A DNA stretch of 64,000 nt, from positions 1 through 64,000 of the forward strand of contig NZ_QMFY01000019.1 in the NCBI RefSeq assembly GCF_003286915.1, given 5' to 3'. Shown here one piece after another: positions 1-8,836 of this stretch. Within the stretch, counting starts at the first letter, position 1. The number at the start of each line of letters is the position of its first letter. The DNA is from Pseudochryseolinea flava. Lineage in GTDB: Bacteria > Bacteroidota > Bacteroidia > Cytophagales > Cyclobacteriaceae. A program made the position numbers and the translations under genes. The notes beneath the pieces were generated by a model. It searched no databases. It was not told the DNA's origin and worked only from the letters and a program-made list of their open reading frames with translations.

Positions 1-121
1 CCCGGGTCAAATGATTACCGAAACGGGTGGGTCAGATAATTAGCGAAATACCTGGGTCAAACCATTTCCGAAATAGGTGGGTCAGGTAATTACCGAAAGG
101 GTGGGTCAGACGGTAGCGAAA
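1..121. repeat. Five direct repeats with 25-bp period, probable insertion-sequence end
   Basis: Five copies of a 19-20 bp unit start at positions 4, 29, 54, 79 and 103. All begin GGGTCA and end CGAAA, with a variable middle such as AATGATTAC or GATAATTAG. Spacing is 25, 25, 25 and 24 bp. IS21-family elements are known to carry multiple terminal repeats of about this size, so this may be the edge of an element whose istA/istB genes lie to the left of the window. No transposase is visible here. The call as an IS end is inference; the periodic repeat is seen directly. Confidence 0.6.
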
Positions 122-242
122 TATTCAGGCGAGAATAAATCCTACTAACGTAAGGGAAAAAATTTCAAGTCATCAAAGCGATAGACTTGGAAGAGCCATG
201 TTGAGCTTAATTCAATATGTGCGGAATAATACAAGTGAAGGA
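122..242. other. Intergenic, flank of the repeat block
   Basis: A short AT-rich stretch between the repeat block and the 3' end of the minus-strand histidine kinase gene. I see no gene, terminator or further repeat copy. If the repeat block is an IS end, the element boundary should lie in or near this stretch. Confidence 0.4.
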
Positions 243-2309
243 TTAGCGGCTTGCTATAGGAAACCAGATGATAAATTCACTCCCCTTTCCTTGTGCAGTG
301 ATCAATTCAATCTTGCCCTTTAAACGATCCACGAGAGTCTTCACGATTGCAAGTCCCAATCCATTAGAAGTTTCTCCGGCTGTGGGACGAGCACTGAGTT
401 TCTTGAATTTTTGAAAGAGTGATTGTCTATCCTTGTCTGAAAAGCCTGGACCTTGATCTTTAATAGATATCCATAGTTGCCCTTCTTTCTTGCCCCCTGA
501 AACATCAATGACAGAATCTTTCGGCGAGAACTTGATAGCGTTGGTGAGAAGGTTGTCAAGAATTCGATTGAGGTAGTCGGCATCAAGCGTTATCTCTTCA
601 CTTTCAACTCGCGTGATGTGTAAGTGAATATTTTTAGCCTCCGCTGCAGGTTTGAATGCCGCCACTTTCTCAAATAAAAATTGACTGATATCGAATTTGC
701 TGTGTGTGGGTTCCACATTCTCTTCTAGCATGTGTACATCCAGTAGATCTTTAATCAAATCTAAGCCTGATTGCGTCGCATCATTCATCAGTTTCACGTA
801 CATAGTCTGATCTTCGGTCAAGCCCTGCTCCGCCTCCATAATACTGATGATACCCTTGATTCTGTTTAATGGTGATTTTAAGTCATGGGCGACAATACTC
901 ATTAACGTATCTTTCTCATGGTTCAAATCAGATAGCTCTTGATTTCTCCTAAACAGTTTTTCATTCTGCTGCACTATTTCAGCGCGTTGATTTTGAATGA
1001 ACTGATTTTGCTGTGCAAGTTTTTCATTGCTTTCTCGGCGTTTTTTGCTGTTGCGATATTGAGCATAGCCAAGAATACTGATGAATCCGATAACAACAAA
1101 TAGGATAATATTCTGGAGTTTCTGTTGTTTGATGGTCGATGTATTTTCCGATTCGGTTGCCTTTAATAGATTGTTTTCTTGCTCCTTACGTTGTATCTCA
1201 ATTTCAAATTGAAGCCGCTCTACCTGTCGCGTTAAATCCAAATCTTTAATGGAGTCTTTTAAAATCAGATATTCATTGTGATTTTTTAATCCTTCACTTC
1301 TATTATTCTGCTTGATCATGATTTTCCATAACCAATAGTGCGCCTCCATTTTTGAAGTGAGATCACTTGTTTTGGCAGCCACTGCAATACCCAAGTCTAA
1401 AAATCTTTTCGCCGCGCCAAGATCGCCAGATTCCATTTTGATCTGCCCCATCGTTACATACGCGTGTGGGAGAATCTTTAAATTGTTTGTCTTGGTAATG
1501 GCGTCAAGTCCTTCAGCACACATTGCTTCAGCCTGCTTAAGCAGACCCTTGTTGAGGTAACTTTCAGCGAGAAACGTTTTGATCTCGGCAAGGTTGATAT
1601 GATCTCGAATTGCATTTCCGGCAGAATCGGCAAGGAGGAAATATTTAATTGCTTTGTCGTTTTGGTCGATTTCTTGATATAGGCGCCCGAGTTGCGTAAG
1701 CGCAGACATGATGTCACGTGTATTGCCAAGGCCGATACGCATGGTATACGCCTTCAGATAATTGCTTTCGGCTTTCGTGAAATCCTTTTGTGATTTGTAA
1801 AGGTTAGCAAGGCTTTGATATGTGTAAGCAAGTCCTGACGAATCTCCCAACGCATCGAAGATCGCGAGACATTTAACAAAATGCTCATAGGCTCTGGAGA
1901 GAAGCCCTTGTTCGAAAAATAAACGACCTAAATTATTATTCGAATAGGCAATCTGAAGTGAGTCTTGCTGATCTAAGGATGTTTGCAGGGCGCGCTGATA
2001 ATTTTCAAATGAAAGGATATTGTCACCCTTATAATTGTACGCAACGCCAATGAAGTTTAACGGTTCAGCAAGCTTATTGAGTTTAAGCGAATTGCCGAGT
2101 TTGTACGCTTCATTTGCATAATAAATCGTACTATCGGGAAAAGCCCACCGGTATTCCCAGGCAAGATCATCGAGAAGTTCAAATTTCTTTTCACCCTTTG
2201 CAATTTTTAGCTGCGACTTAAGGCTGTCAATTAATTTGAGATTCTGTGATTTAGCTGAGAAAGACCAACAAATAAAAATGAAGAAAATGAAAAGGGGCTT
2301 ATGATTCAC
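243..2309 (-). CDS. TPR-containing sensor histidine kinase
   Basis: A 688-aa membrane sensor kinase. A signal peptide (hydrophobic FIFFIFICW ending near AKSQ) is followed by about six tetratricopeptide repeats that should lie in the periplasm, one transmembrane helix (IILFVVIGFISILGY), a coiled coil, then HisKA with the phospho-acceptor in AHDLKSPLNR. The HATPase domain shows the N box (LLTNAIKFSP), G1 (DQGPGF) and G2 (GLGLAIVKTL). No receiver or output domain is attached. The frame can open at a GTG at 2372, but the GTG at 2309 places the signal peptide at the N terminus, so I use it. The MFS gene lies just upstream on the same strand. No response regulator is adjacent, so its partner is unknown. 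Confidence 0.9.
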   Translation of the reverse strand: MNHKPLFIFFIFICWSFSAKSQNLKLIDSLKSQLKIAKGEKKFELLDDLAWEYRWAFPDSTIYYANEAYKLGNSLKLNKLAEPLNFIGVAYNYKGDNILSFENYQRALQTSLDQQDSLQIAYSNNNLGRLFFEQGLLSRAYEHFVKCLAIFDALGDSSGLAYTYQSLANLYKSQKDFTKAESNYLKAYTMRIGLGNTRDIMSALTQLGRLYQEIDQNDKAIKYFLLADSAGNAIRDHINLAEIKTFLAESYLNKGLLKQAEAMCAEGLDAITKTNNLKILPHAYVTMGQIKMESGDLGAAKRFLDLGIAVAAKTSDLTSKMEAHYWLWKIMIKQNNRSEGLKNHNEYLILKDSIKDLDLTRQVERLQFEIEIQRKEQENNLLKATESENTSTIKQQKLQNIILFVVIGFISILGYAQYRNSKKRRESNEKLAQQNQFIQNQRAEIVQQNEKLFRRNQELSDLNHEKDTLMSIVAHDLKSPLNRIKGIISIMEAEQGLTEDQTMYVKLMNDATQSGLDLIKDLLDVHMLEENVEPTHSKFDISQFLFEKVAAFKPAAEAKNIHLHITRVESEEITLDADYLNRILDNLLTNAIKFSPKDSVIDVSGGKKEGQLWISIKDQGPGFSDKDRQSLFQKFKKLSARPTAGETSNGLGLAIVKTLVDRLKGKIELITAQGKGSEFIIWFPIASR

Positions 2310-2380
2310 GGGTTCGATCTTTCTAACAGTAAGATTGGAATAAACTACCGATTTCCCAAACGGCCGGAGCACAGAAAGGT

Positions 2381-3643
2381 TTACACCTCTTCTTCGAAAT
2401 TCAGATCACGACCATAAGTTTCATCAATGAGCGTTAAAGAGAAATATGCAATAACGATCGTTAATAAGCCGACGATTAGTGCGCCGTAAATGATCCCGTT
2501 GTTCGTGGCCATCGTATCCGTGGATGAACCGCTAATTAAGTCTCTTAAAAATTTGAATAGTAAGGTTAATGGTATCACAGTTCCGCGTATAAAATTAGGA
2601 ACGGATGTAGCGACCGTTGCTCGAAGGTTCGTTCCAAATTGTTCTGCAGCAATAGTCACAAAGAGTGCCCAGTATCCGATGCCGATGCCGAGAATAAAAC
2701 ACACGGCGTAAAAGAATGTACTCGTACGGATAGGGAGAAAAAGATAGAGGACAATCAGCAGCATCGTGAATGTGATAAACGCCGCCACAACTTTTTTTCT
2801 ATTGTGCAGTCGTTGGCTGATAATTCCGCTGGCAAGGTCTCCCACAGTAAGTCCTAGGTAACTAATCATAATCGCTTTCCCTGCTTTAATCGGCTCTTCA
2901 ATAGATAATGCTTTTGCAAACTCTGGAGAAAACGTGATCAAAATACCAATCACATACCACAAGGGTAGTCCAATGAGGATGCAGCCCGTAAGTTTTCTCA
3001 ATCTTGTTTTGTTTGTAAATAGTTGAAGGAAATTTCCGCGCTGAATGTCTTTTGTTTTTGCTTTTAAGAATATTCCGGATTCAAAAACACTCACGCGTGT
3101 TACCAACAATGCCAGTCCCATACCACCGCCGATGAAATAGCATACGCGCCAATCTTGCCACTCCGAAATAAAATAAGCCAGTACGGCGCCCAGAATTCCA
3201 AAGGAGGCAATCACGGTTGTACCGTAGCCCCTAATGTGTTTGGGAAGTGTTTCTGATACGAGCGTGATGCCAGCACCAAGTTCGCCTGCTAAGCCAATAC
3301 CTGCGATTAATCTAAGTACAGCATATTGATCGACAGTCTGCACAAAACCATTGGCGAAATTTGCTAACGAGTAGAGTAATATAGATCCAAAAAGTACTGA
3401 TAGTCTTCCTCGCTTATCGCCCATCACGCCCCATAGAATACCTCCAATGAGTAATCCTGCCATTTGTATGCGAAGAAGATACTCTCCCTGTTCGAAGAGT
3501 TGTTCATCAGGAACTCCCAGTGCTTTTAAGCTTTTTACACGGACAACGCCGAAAAGAAGTAAATCGTAGATATCGACAAAATATCCGAGTGCTGCCACAA
3601 CAACGGGCAGGCTGAATAATTTTTTTAGGTCATCACGTTGCAT
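2381..3643 (-). CDS. MFS transporter
   Basis: A 420-aa major facilitator superfamily permease with about twelve predicted membrane helices. The loop 2-3 signature is visible as GVMGDKRGRLSVLFGS, and the second half carries a similar cytoplasmic loop. The architecture resembles the metabolite:proton symporter branch (organic acid or sugar-phosphate type), but the substrate cannot be read from sequence. I chose the ATG at 3643 (MQRDDLKKLF); a TTG nine bases upstream is also possible. It lies upstream of the histidine kinase gene on the same strand and may be co-transcribed with it, which would fit a sensor linked to nutrient uptake, but that is inference. Confidence 0.85.
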   Translation of the reverse strand: MQRDDLKKLFSLPVVVAALGYFVDIYDLLLFGVVRVKSLKALGVPDEQLFEQGEYLLRIQMAGLLIGGILWGVMGDKRGRLSVLFGSILLYSLANFANGFVQTVDQYAVLRLIAGIGLAGELGAGITLVSETLPKHIRGYGTTVIASFGILGAVLAYFISEWQDWRVCYFIGGGMGLALLVTRVSVFESGIFLKAKTKDIQRGNFLQLFTNKTRLRKLTGCILIGLPLWYVIGILITFSPEFAKALSIEEPIKAGKAIMISYLGLTVGDLASGIISQRLHNRKKVVAAFITFTMLLIVLYLFLPIRTSTFFYAVCFILGIGIGYWALFVTIAAEQFGTNLRATVATSVPNFIRGTVIPLTLLFKFLRDLISGSSTDTMATNNGIIYGALIVGLLTIVIAYFSLTLIDETYGRDLNFEEEV

Positions 3644-3663
3644 GGAGAGCAATGGTCGATGAG

Positions 3664-3840
3664 TTATAACTTAATAATATTTCGGCTCACAAGAAGCCAC
3701 GCGAGCGCACCGAGTATCGGAAAGAAGACAACAGCCAACACCCACAGAATTTTCTTTTCACTATCTCGGTTTGAATTAACAATATCAACGATTGTGACGA
3801 TCATCACAACCAATACCAATAAACCAATGATCCTTCCCAT
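3664..3840 (-). CDS. PLDc_N-like small membrane protein
   Basis: A 58-aa protein starting MGRIIGLLVLVVMIVTIVDI. It has two transmembrane helices separated by a short polar loop (NSNRDSEKK) and the motif VFFPILGALAWLLV. This is the pattern of the PLDc_N (phospholipase D N-terminal-like) family of short two-helix membrane proteins, often annotated as hypothetical. The ATG start is at 3840 and the TAA stop at 3664-3666. It sits between the OmpA-like lipoprotein gene (stop at 3847) and the MFS gene, all on the minus strand, so the three or four genes may form one transcript. Function unknown. Confidence 0.8.
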   Translation of the reverse strand: MGRIIGLLVLVVMIVTIVDIVNSNRDSEKKILWVLAVVFFPILGALAWLLVSRNIIKL

Positions 3841-3846
3841 AGTGCT

Positions 3847-4800
3847 TTAGTTTGATTCTAGAATTCTGAACAGTTCATCAAGATTTGGTGTGATGATAAT
3901 TTCTGTTCTTCTGTTTTTCTGTCTGTTTTGAGGCGTGTCATTCAATGATAACGGCATAAATTCTCCTTTGCCGGAAGCCGTAACCTGAGTAGGCGAAACA
4001 CCTGCTTTTGTAAGAATCTTCGTTATCGACGTAGCGCGCATCACACTTAGATCCCAATTGTCCTGCATGTATGTCGACTTCTTCGATACCGGAACATTGT
4101 CGGTATGACCTTCCACCATGATGTTGATGTCTTTTTGATCTTTGACTGCTTTTGCTAGCTGCTGAAGTGCCGTTACCCCTTTGGAATCAACTTCAATACT
4201 TCCTGACCCAAAAAGTAATTGCTCGGCAAGTGACACATATACTTTTCCATTCTTAACCTTTACCGTGATGTCGTTTTCTTTAAAATTCAGCAATGCGTTG
4301 CTAATCCGGTTTTTTAGATCTTGCACAACTTTATCCTTATTAGCAAGTACTTGCTCTAGCTCTTGAACTTTTCGCTCTCTTTCCGCAAGGCTAACACTCA
4401 ATGAGTCGTTTTCTTTTCTGGTCTTCTCAAGACTTTGTTGTATGGCAAGAAGTTGTTCTTGCTGTGTTGATAAGTCGCGATTCAGCTTTCCGCTATTACT
4501 TACCAGATTTTTATAATTGCTATTGAGTTGTTGATGCTCCTTTTCGAGTGCTGCTAGCCGTGCATTGTTTAAACGTTTTTGACTTCCCAGTGCACTCGTG
4601 TCGCTCTTAAGGGTCGACAAAAGTTTTTGTAAACTGTCGATTGAAGCATTTGATGTTTCAAGCTGAGCGGTTCTATCCTGCAGATCGGCTTCGAGTCTTA
4701 CTTTTTGAGCAAGGAGGTCATCGTATTTTTTCTTGGTTACGATACAAGATGACAATAGCAGGAGTGGGCAAAAAATAATGATTAATCGTAATCGCGCCAT
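3847..4800 (-). CDS. OmpA-family lipoprotein with coiled coil
   Basis: A 317-aa outer-membrane lipoprotein. The signal peptide ends in a lipobox (LLLSSC), so residue C19 should be lipidated. Residues about 25-170 are a long coiled coil rich in Glu, Gln, Lys and Leu. The C-terminal third is an OmpA/MotB peptidoglycan-binding domain with the typical EGHTDNVPV segment and the RRTEI end motif. The protein probably links the outer membrane to the cell wall. The ATG at 4800 is well supported by the signal peptide. The gene is divergent from the SDR gene at 4931. Confidence 0.9.
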   Translation of the reverse strand: MARLRLIIIFCPLLLLSSCIVTKKKYDDLLAQKVRLEADLQDRTAQLETSNASIDSLQKLLSTLKSDTSALGSQKRLNNARLAALEKEHQQLNSNYKNLVSNSGKLNRDLSTQQEQLLAIQQSLEKTRKENDSLSVSLAERERKVQELEQVLANKDKVVQDLKNRISNALLNFKENDITVKVKNGKVYVSLAEQLLFGSGSIEVDSKGVTALQQLAKAVKDQKDINIMVEGHTDNVPVSKKSTYMQDNWDLSVMRATSITKILTKAGVSPTQVTASGKGEFMPLSLNDTPQNRQKNRRTEIIITPNLDELFRILESN

Positions 4801-4930
4801 AATTCGGGTTTAACAATCCTACAATATTATGGATTAAAAATTAACATTCAGCAGTAATCAAACGGTTGTTTCCTGTGGATATATGGTTTGAAACGTTAGA
4901 TTGCGACCACATCAAACTAACCAATTTAAT

Positions 4931-5788
4931 ATGGAAGGCATGTTGAAACCTGGAAGTCTAAAAGATAAAACCATCATTATCACTGGCGGTGGAACAGGAC
5001 TTGGTCGATCTATGGGAAAATATTTTCTTGAACTTGGCGCCAATCTTGTTATTACAAGTAGAAAGAAAGATGTACTTGACAAGTCCGCCGAGGAATTGAT
5101 GAAAGAAACTGGTGGTAAGGTATTGGCAGTAGCCTGTGATGTGCGTAAGTATGAAGAGATTGAAAATGTAATTAAGGTGACTGCGTCGACATTCGGACCA
5201 ATTCATGGTGTACTCAACAATGCAGCTGGAAATTTTATTAGTCCTACAGAAAGACTTTCTCACCGTGCTTTCGATATTATCGTTGATATTGTTTTGAAAG
5301 GCACTTACTATACAACACTTGCCGCTGGTAAACATTGGATCACTAATAAACAACCTGGTGTGTTTCTCAATATCGTGACGACATATGCTTGGACTGGATC
5401 TGGCTATGTTGTACCATCTGCTTGCAGCAAAGCCGGCGTGTTGGCGTTGACGAGATCATTGGCCGTTGAATGGGCGAAATATAAAATTAGAAGCAATGCC
5501 ATCGCTCCTGGACCTTTCCCGACGGAGGGCGCTTGGAGTAGACTCCTTCCTGGTGAGTTAGCTAGTAAATTTGATCCAGCGCAACGTGTTCCATTGAAGC
5601 GTGTCGGTGAACACCAGGAGCTTGCTAACCTCGCTGCTTATTTGATGTCGGATTATAGTGCTTATGTAAACGGTGAAGTTATTACCATCGATGGTGGTGA
5701 ATGGCTGCGAAGTGGTGGGGAGTTTAGTGATCTCGAACATATTCCAGAACACATGTGGGATATGCTGGAAAAATCTAGAGGTAAGTAA
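4931..5788 (+). CDS. SDR-family 2,4-dienoyl-CoA reductase-like oxidoreductase
   Basis: A 285-aa NAD(P)-dependent short-chain dehydrogenase. The cofactor loop is TGGGTGLGRSMG and the NNAAGNF motif follows. The active-site region reads TTYAWTGSGYVVPSACSKAG, matching the arrangement of mitochondrial and bacterial 2,4-dienoyl-CoA reductases, in which the tyrosine lies before TGSG and the lysine is in SKAG. The likely role is auxiliary reduction in unsaturated fatty acid beta-oxidation. The frame could open at a TTG at 4901, but ATG at 4931 (or 4940) is more credible. bioF follows after 11 bases, so the SDR and biotin genes may share a transcript. Confidence 0.85.
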   Translation: MEGMLKPGSLKDKTIIITGGGTGLGRSMGKYFLELGANLVITSRKKDVLDKSAEELMKETGGKVLAVACDVRKYEEIENVIKVTASTFGPIHGVLNNAAGNFISPTERLSHRAFDIIVDIVLKGTYYTTLAAGKHWITNKQPGVFLNIVTTYAWTGSGYVVPSACSKAGVLALTRSLAVEWAKYKIRSNAIAPGPFPTEGAWSRLLPGELASKFDPAQRVPLKRVGEHQELANLAAYLMSDYSAYVNGEVITIDGGEWLRSGGEFSDLEHIPEHMWDMLEKSRGK

Positions 5789-5799
5789 CGATCGGTAGC

Positions 5800-6927
5800 G
5801 TGTTACAGTCTTGGTTTGAAAAAAAAATAAACGAAAGGAAGGAGAATCTTCTTTTGCGAAAGCTCACGGTTTCGGAGGGGCTCATTGATTTTACGTCGAA
5901 TGATTATCTCGGTCTGGCAAGGTCCGAAGAGCTTTCAAGGCAGATCGTGCTACGAATGAGAGATCTTGGCGTCCATTCGAATGGCGCTACAGGTTCACGG
6001 CTGCTGTCGGGAAACGATGCATACACTCAAACTGTTGAACGGAAACTCGCAAGAATATTTAAAGCCGAAGCCGCACTGATATTTAACTCCGGATACGCTG
6101 CGAACCTTGCGGTGCTTTCATCACTTCCACAACGCGGCGATACAATACTTTACGACGAATTATCTCACGCGTGCATCAAGGATGGTGCACGATTAAGTTT
6201 GGCAAGTCGCTTTAGTTTTCGGCACAACGATCTCGACGATCTTGAACAGAAAATAAGAAGAGCTAAAGGGCGAGTCTTTGTTGTCGTGGAATCGATTTAT
6301 TCAATGGATGGCGATGAATGTCCATTGATTCAATTAACAACTTTGGCAAACGGATACGGTGCTTCGCTAATTATTGACGAGGCTCATAGCACCGGCATTG
6401 TGGGAGAAAGTGGCAACGGGTTAAGTGTATCGATTGGTGTTCACGAACAATTTGCAGCACGTGTTTATACTTTCGGAAAAGCCATGGGAATTCACGGCGC
6501 TGTTGTCGTAGGATCTCAATTGTTGATCGACTATCTCATTAATTTTTCGCGCCCGTTTATTTACACAACAGCATTGCCGCCACACAGTGTCGTCGCCATC
6601 GAATGTGCCTTCGATTTTCTCTCGAAAAATATCGCATTGCAAGATGCATTACGAAATAAAATCAATCTTTTTTGCGAACAAGTTGCAAGCGTCGACAACC
6701 GGACAGACAGTAAAAGTCCGATACAAACTGCACTTTATCCTGGCAATGAAAATGTAAAGAGAGCAGCTCAGAAAGTTCAAGCGCAAAACTTCGACGTTCG
6801 TCCGATTCTCTCGCCAACGGTACCGGTAAACGCTGAGCGTCTTCGTATATGTCTCCATACTTTTAACACCGATGATGATATCGTGGCGCTGGCTTCATTA
6901 TTAAAGTCCATGAATGGCCTGGTGTAA
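5800..6927 (+). CDS. bioF: 8-amino-7-oxononanoate synthase
   Basis: A 375-aa PLP enzyme that condenses pimeloyl-ACP (or CoA) with L-alanine in biotin synthesis. Hallmarks of the alpha-oxoamine synthase family are present: FTSNDYLGLA near the N terminus, GATGSRLLSG, IIDEAHSTG (residues 201-209) and the PLP lysine in TFGKAMGIHG at K227. The start is a GTG; no ATG is available upstream in frame. The length matches the family. It begins 11 bases after the SDR stop and is followed by bioD and bioA, giving a compact bioFDA block. bioB, bioC and bioH are not in the window. Confidence 0.95.
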   Translation: MLQSWFEKKINERKENLLLRKLTVSEGLIDFTSNDYLGLARSEELSRQIVLRMRDLGVHSNGATGSRLLSGNDAYTQTVERKLARIFKAEAALIFNSGYAANLAVLSSLPQRGDTILYDELSHACIKDGARLSLASRFSFRHNDLDDLEQKIRRAKGRVFVVVESIYSMDGDECPLIQLTTLANGYGASLIIDEAHSTGIVGESGNGLSVSIGVHEQFAARVYTFGKAMGIHGAVVVGSQLLIDYLINFSRPFIYTTALPPHSVVAIECAFDFLSKNIALQDALRNKINLFCEQVASVDNRTDSKSPIQTALYPGNENVKRAAQKVQAQNFDVRPILSPTVPVNAERLRICLHTFNTDDDIVALASLLKSMNGLV

Positions 6928-6949
6928 ATTATTCCATTAACTTTCCGTC

Positions 6950-7564
6950 ATGAATTATTTTGTAACAGGGATTGATACCGACAGCGGAAAGACATTGGCC
7001 TCAGCAATACTTTGTGAAGCACTCGAAGCGGACTATTGGAAACCCGTACAAGCAGGGTTGCCTCGCGATAATCAAACGGTGAAGAATCTGATCACAAATA
7101 CCACAACAGAAATATATCCAGAGACATATCTGCTTAAGGCACCAGCATCTCCGCATGCCTCTGCCAAGAAGGAGGGTATTACGATTCAACTTAATGAGTT
7201 TAAACTACCTTCCAGTAAAAATAAAAATCTTGTGATTGAAGGTGCGGGTGGATGTCTAGTACCGTTAAATGATAAAGACGTCGTTATCGACTTGGTGAAA
7301 ATTTTCGATGCGCAAGTAGTACTCGTAGCCGATCTTTATTTAGGAAGTATCAATCACACTTTACTCACTGTTGAAGCTTTGCAAAACAGAAATATTAAAG
7401 TGAAAGGAATTATCTTTAATGGCGAATCAAATCCTGAGAGCGAAAGGATCATACTACTTAAGTCGGGCCTGAAATGTATTTTACGCATCGATCAAGAGCG
7501 ACACATTCATCCGGGAATTGTAAAGCAGTATGCTAAAACATTGATTGCCCATTGGAATGATTGA
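6950..7564 (+). CDS. bioD: ATP-dependent dethiobiotin synthetase
   Basis: A 204-aa P-loop carboxylase that closes the ureido ring of dethiobiotin from DAPA, CO2 and ATP. The Walker A loop is FVTGIDTDSGKT at the N terminus, and the VIEGAGGCLVPL motif (around residue 97) matches the conserved substrate-binding GAGG segment. Start ATG at 6950 is 22 bases after bioF. Its stop codon overlaps the start of bioA, suggesting translational coupling. The enzyme is slightly short for the family but contains the expected elements. Confidence 0.95.
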   Translation: MNYFVTGIDTDSGKTLASAILCEALEADYWKPVQAGLPRDNQTVKNLITNTTTEIYPETYLLKAPASPHASAKKEGITIQLNEFKLPSSKNKNLVIEGAGGCLVPLNDKDVVIDLVKIFDAQVVLVADLYLGSINHTLLTVEALQNRNIKVKGIIFNGESNPESERIILLKSGLKCILRIDQERHIHPGIVKQYAKTLIAHWND

Positions 7565-8831
7565 TTTTCAAGCGGAAGATAAAAAGAACATATGGCATCC
7601 GTTCACGCCACTTATCGGTGCGCCTGATCCAATTCTTGTCGAACGTGCTGAAGCAGAATATTTGTATACGCCTAGTGGACGGAAAATTATTGATGCCGTT
7701 TCTTCTTGGTGGGTGAATTTACACGGTCATTCTAATGCCGTGATTGCGGCAGCCATTGCTAAGCAGGCCACTACTTTAGAACATGTGATTTTCGCAGGCT
7801 TTACCCATCCCCCAGCAATAGAGCTTTCAAAAAATCTCCTATCGATTCTTCCATCGAATCAGAAAAAAATTTTCTTTTCTGATAATGGCAGCACCGCTGT
7901 TGAGGTTGCTATTAAGATGGCGCTACAATACTGGTACAACCTGCGGCACAGAAAAATTAATATCATTGCGATCGACGGAGCCTATCACGGTGATACTTTT
8001 GGATCGATGTCCGTTGGTGAACGTGGCATGTTCACGGCACCATTTCAAAGTCGTCTTTTTGATGTTCATTTTATTCCTTACCCGACGAAAGGAACAGAGG
8101 CAGCGGTGTTAAAGCAATTCAAAAAACTGATTGATGATTCCGCAGCCGGTATTTTTATTTACGAGCCGCTAGTACAAGGCGCTGCAGGCATGCGTATGTA
8201 TTCGTCGGAATTACTCGATGAACTCATCAAGGAAGCAAAAGCGCGTAAGGTAATTTGTATCGCGGACGAAGTATTTACGGGCTTTGGGAGAACGGGAAAA
8301 TTATTCGCATCACTTCACGGTAGTCAGCTACCGGATATAATGGCGGTGTCGAAAGGGATCACCGGAGGAGCAATGCCATTAGGGGTAACCAGTTGTTCTG
8401 AAGAAATCCTTTCACCTTTCGAAACGGATGATTTCATGAAAACATTTTTTCATGGTCATTCCTATACCGCTAATCCTCTTGCTTGTGCTGCGGCCAATGC
8501 AAGTTTTCAGCTGCTAACAAGTGAGTCCTGTCGGCAGGCCATACAATTCATCACCGAAAGTCATGAAGCATTCAAGGCTAGCGTCGCGACACATCCTGCG
8601 ATTTACGAAGTGCGGTCATTGGGAACCATCCTCGCAATCGAACTGAAAAGTGTTGATGGTTCAAGCTATGCCAATCCAATTCGCAAAAAGATATACGATT
8701 TCTTTATCGAACGTGACGTGTTGTTGCGTCCCCTGGGAAATACAATTTATGTATTGCCTCCTTATGTAATGTCAAAACAAGCACTTGATCGAACCTACGA
8801 TGTTATTCGTGAATTTTTGTCTGCGATCTGA
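7557..8831 (+). CDS. bioA: Adenosylmethionine-8-amino-7-oxononanoate aminotransferase
   Basis: A 424-aa class III PLP aminotransferase that converts KAPA to DAPA. N-terminal motif IWHPFTPLIG is characteristic of BioA, followed by SSWWVNLHGH, DGAYHGDTFG, ADEVFTGFGRTG and the PLP lysine in AVSKGITGG. I chose ATG at 7557, which overlaps the last eight bases of bioD; a TTG at 7545 is possible but less likely. The order bioF-bioD-bioA covers KAPA to dethiobiotin. No terminator is visible between it and the convergent gene starting at 8837. Confidence 0.95.
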   Translation: MIDFQAEDKKNIWHPFTPLIGAPDPILVERAEAEYLYTPSGRKIIDAVSSWWVNLHGHSNAVIAAAIAKQATTLEHVIFAGFTHPPAIELSKNLLSILPSNQKKIFFSDNGSTAVEVAIKMALQYWYNLRHRKINIIAIDGAYHGDTFGSMSVGERGMFTAPFQSRLFDVHFIPYPTKGTEAAVLKQFKKLIDDSAAGIFIYEPLVQGAAGMRMYSSELLDELIKEAKARKVICIADEVFTGFGRTGKLFASLHGSQLPDIMAVSKGITGGAMPLGVTSCSEEILSPFETDDFMKTFFHGHSYTANPLACAAANASFQLLTSESCRQAIQFITESHEAFKASVATHPAIYEVRSLGTILAIELKSVDGSSYANPIRKKIYDFFIERDVLLRPLGNTIYVLPPYVMSKQALDRTYDVIREFLSAI

Positions 8832-8836
8832 CCATT

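Noticed and set aside
1-121. CRISPR array with 20-bp repeats
   Set aside because: The spacing leaves only about five bases between units and the units are degenerate. This fits transposon-end repeats much better.
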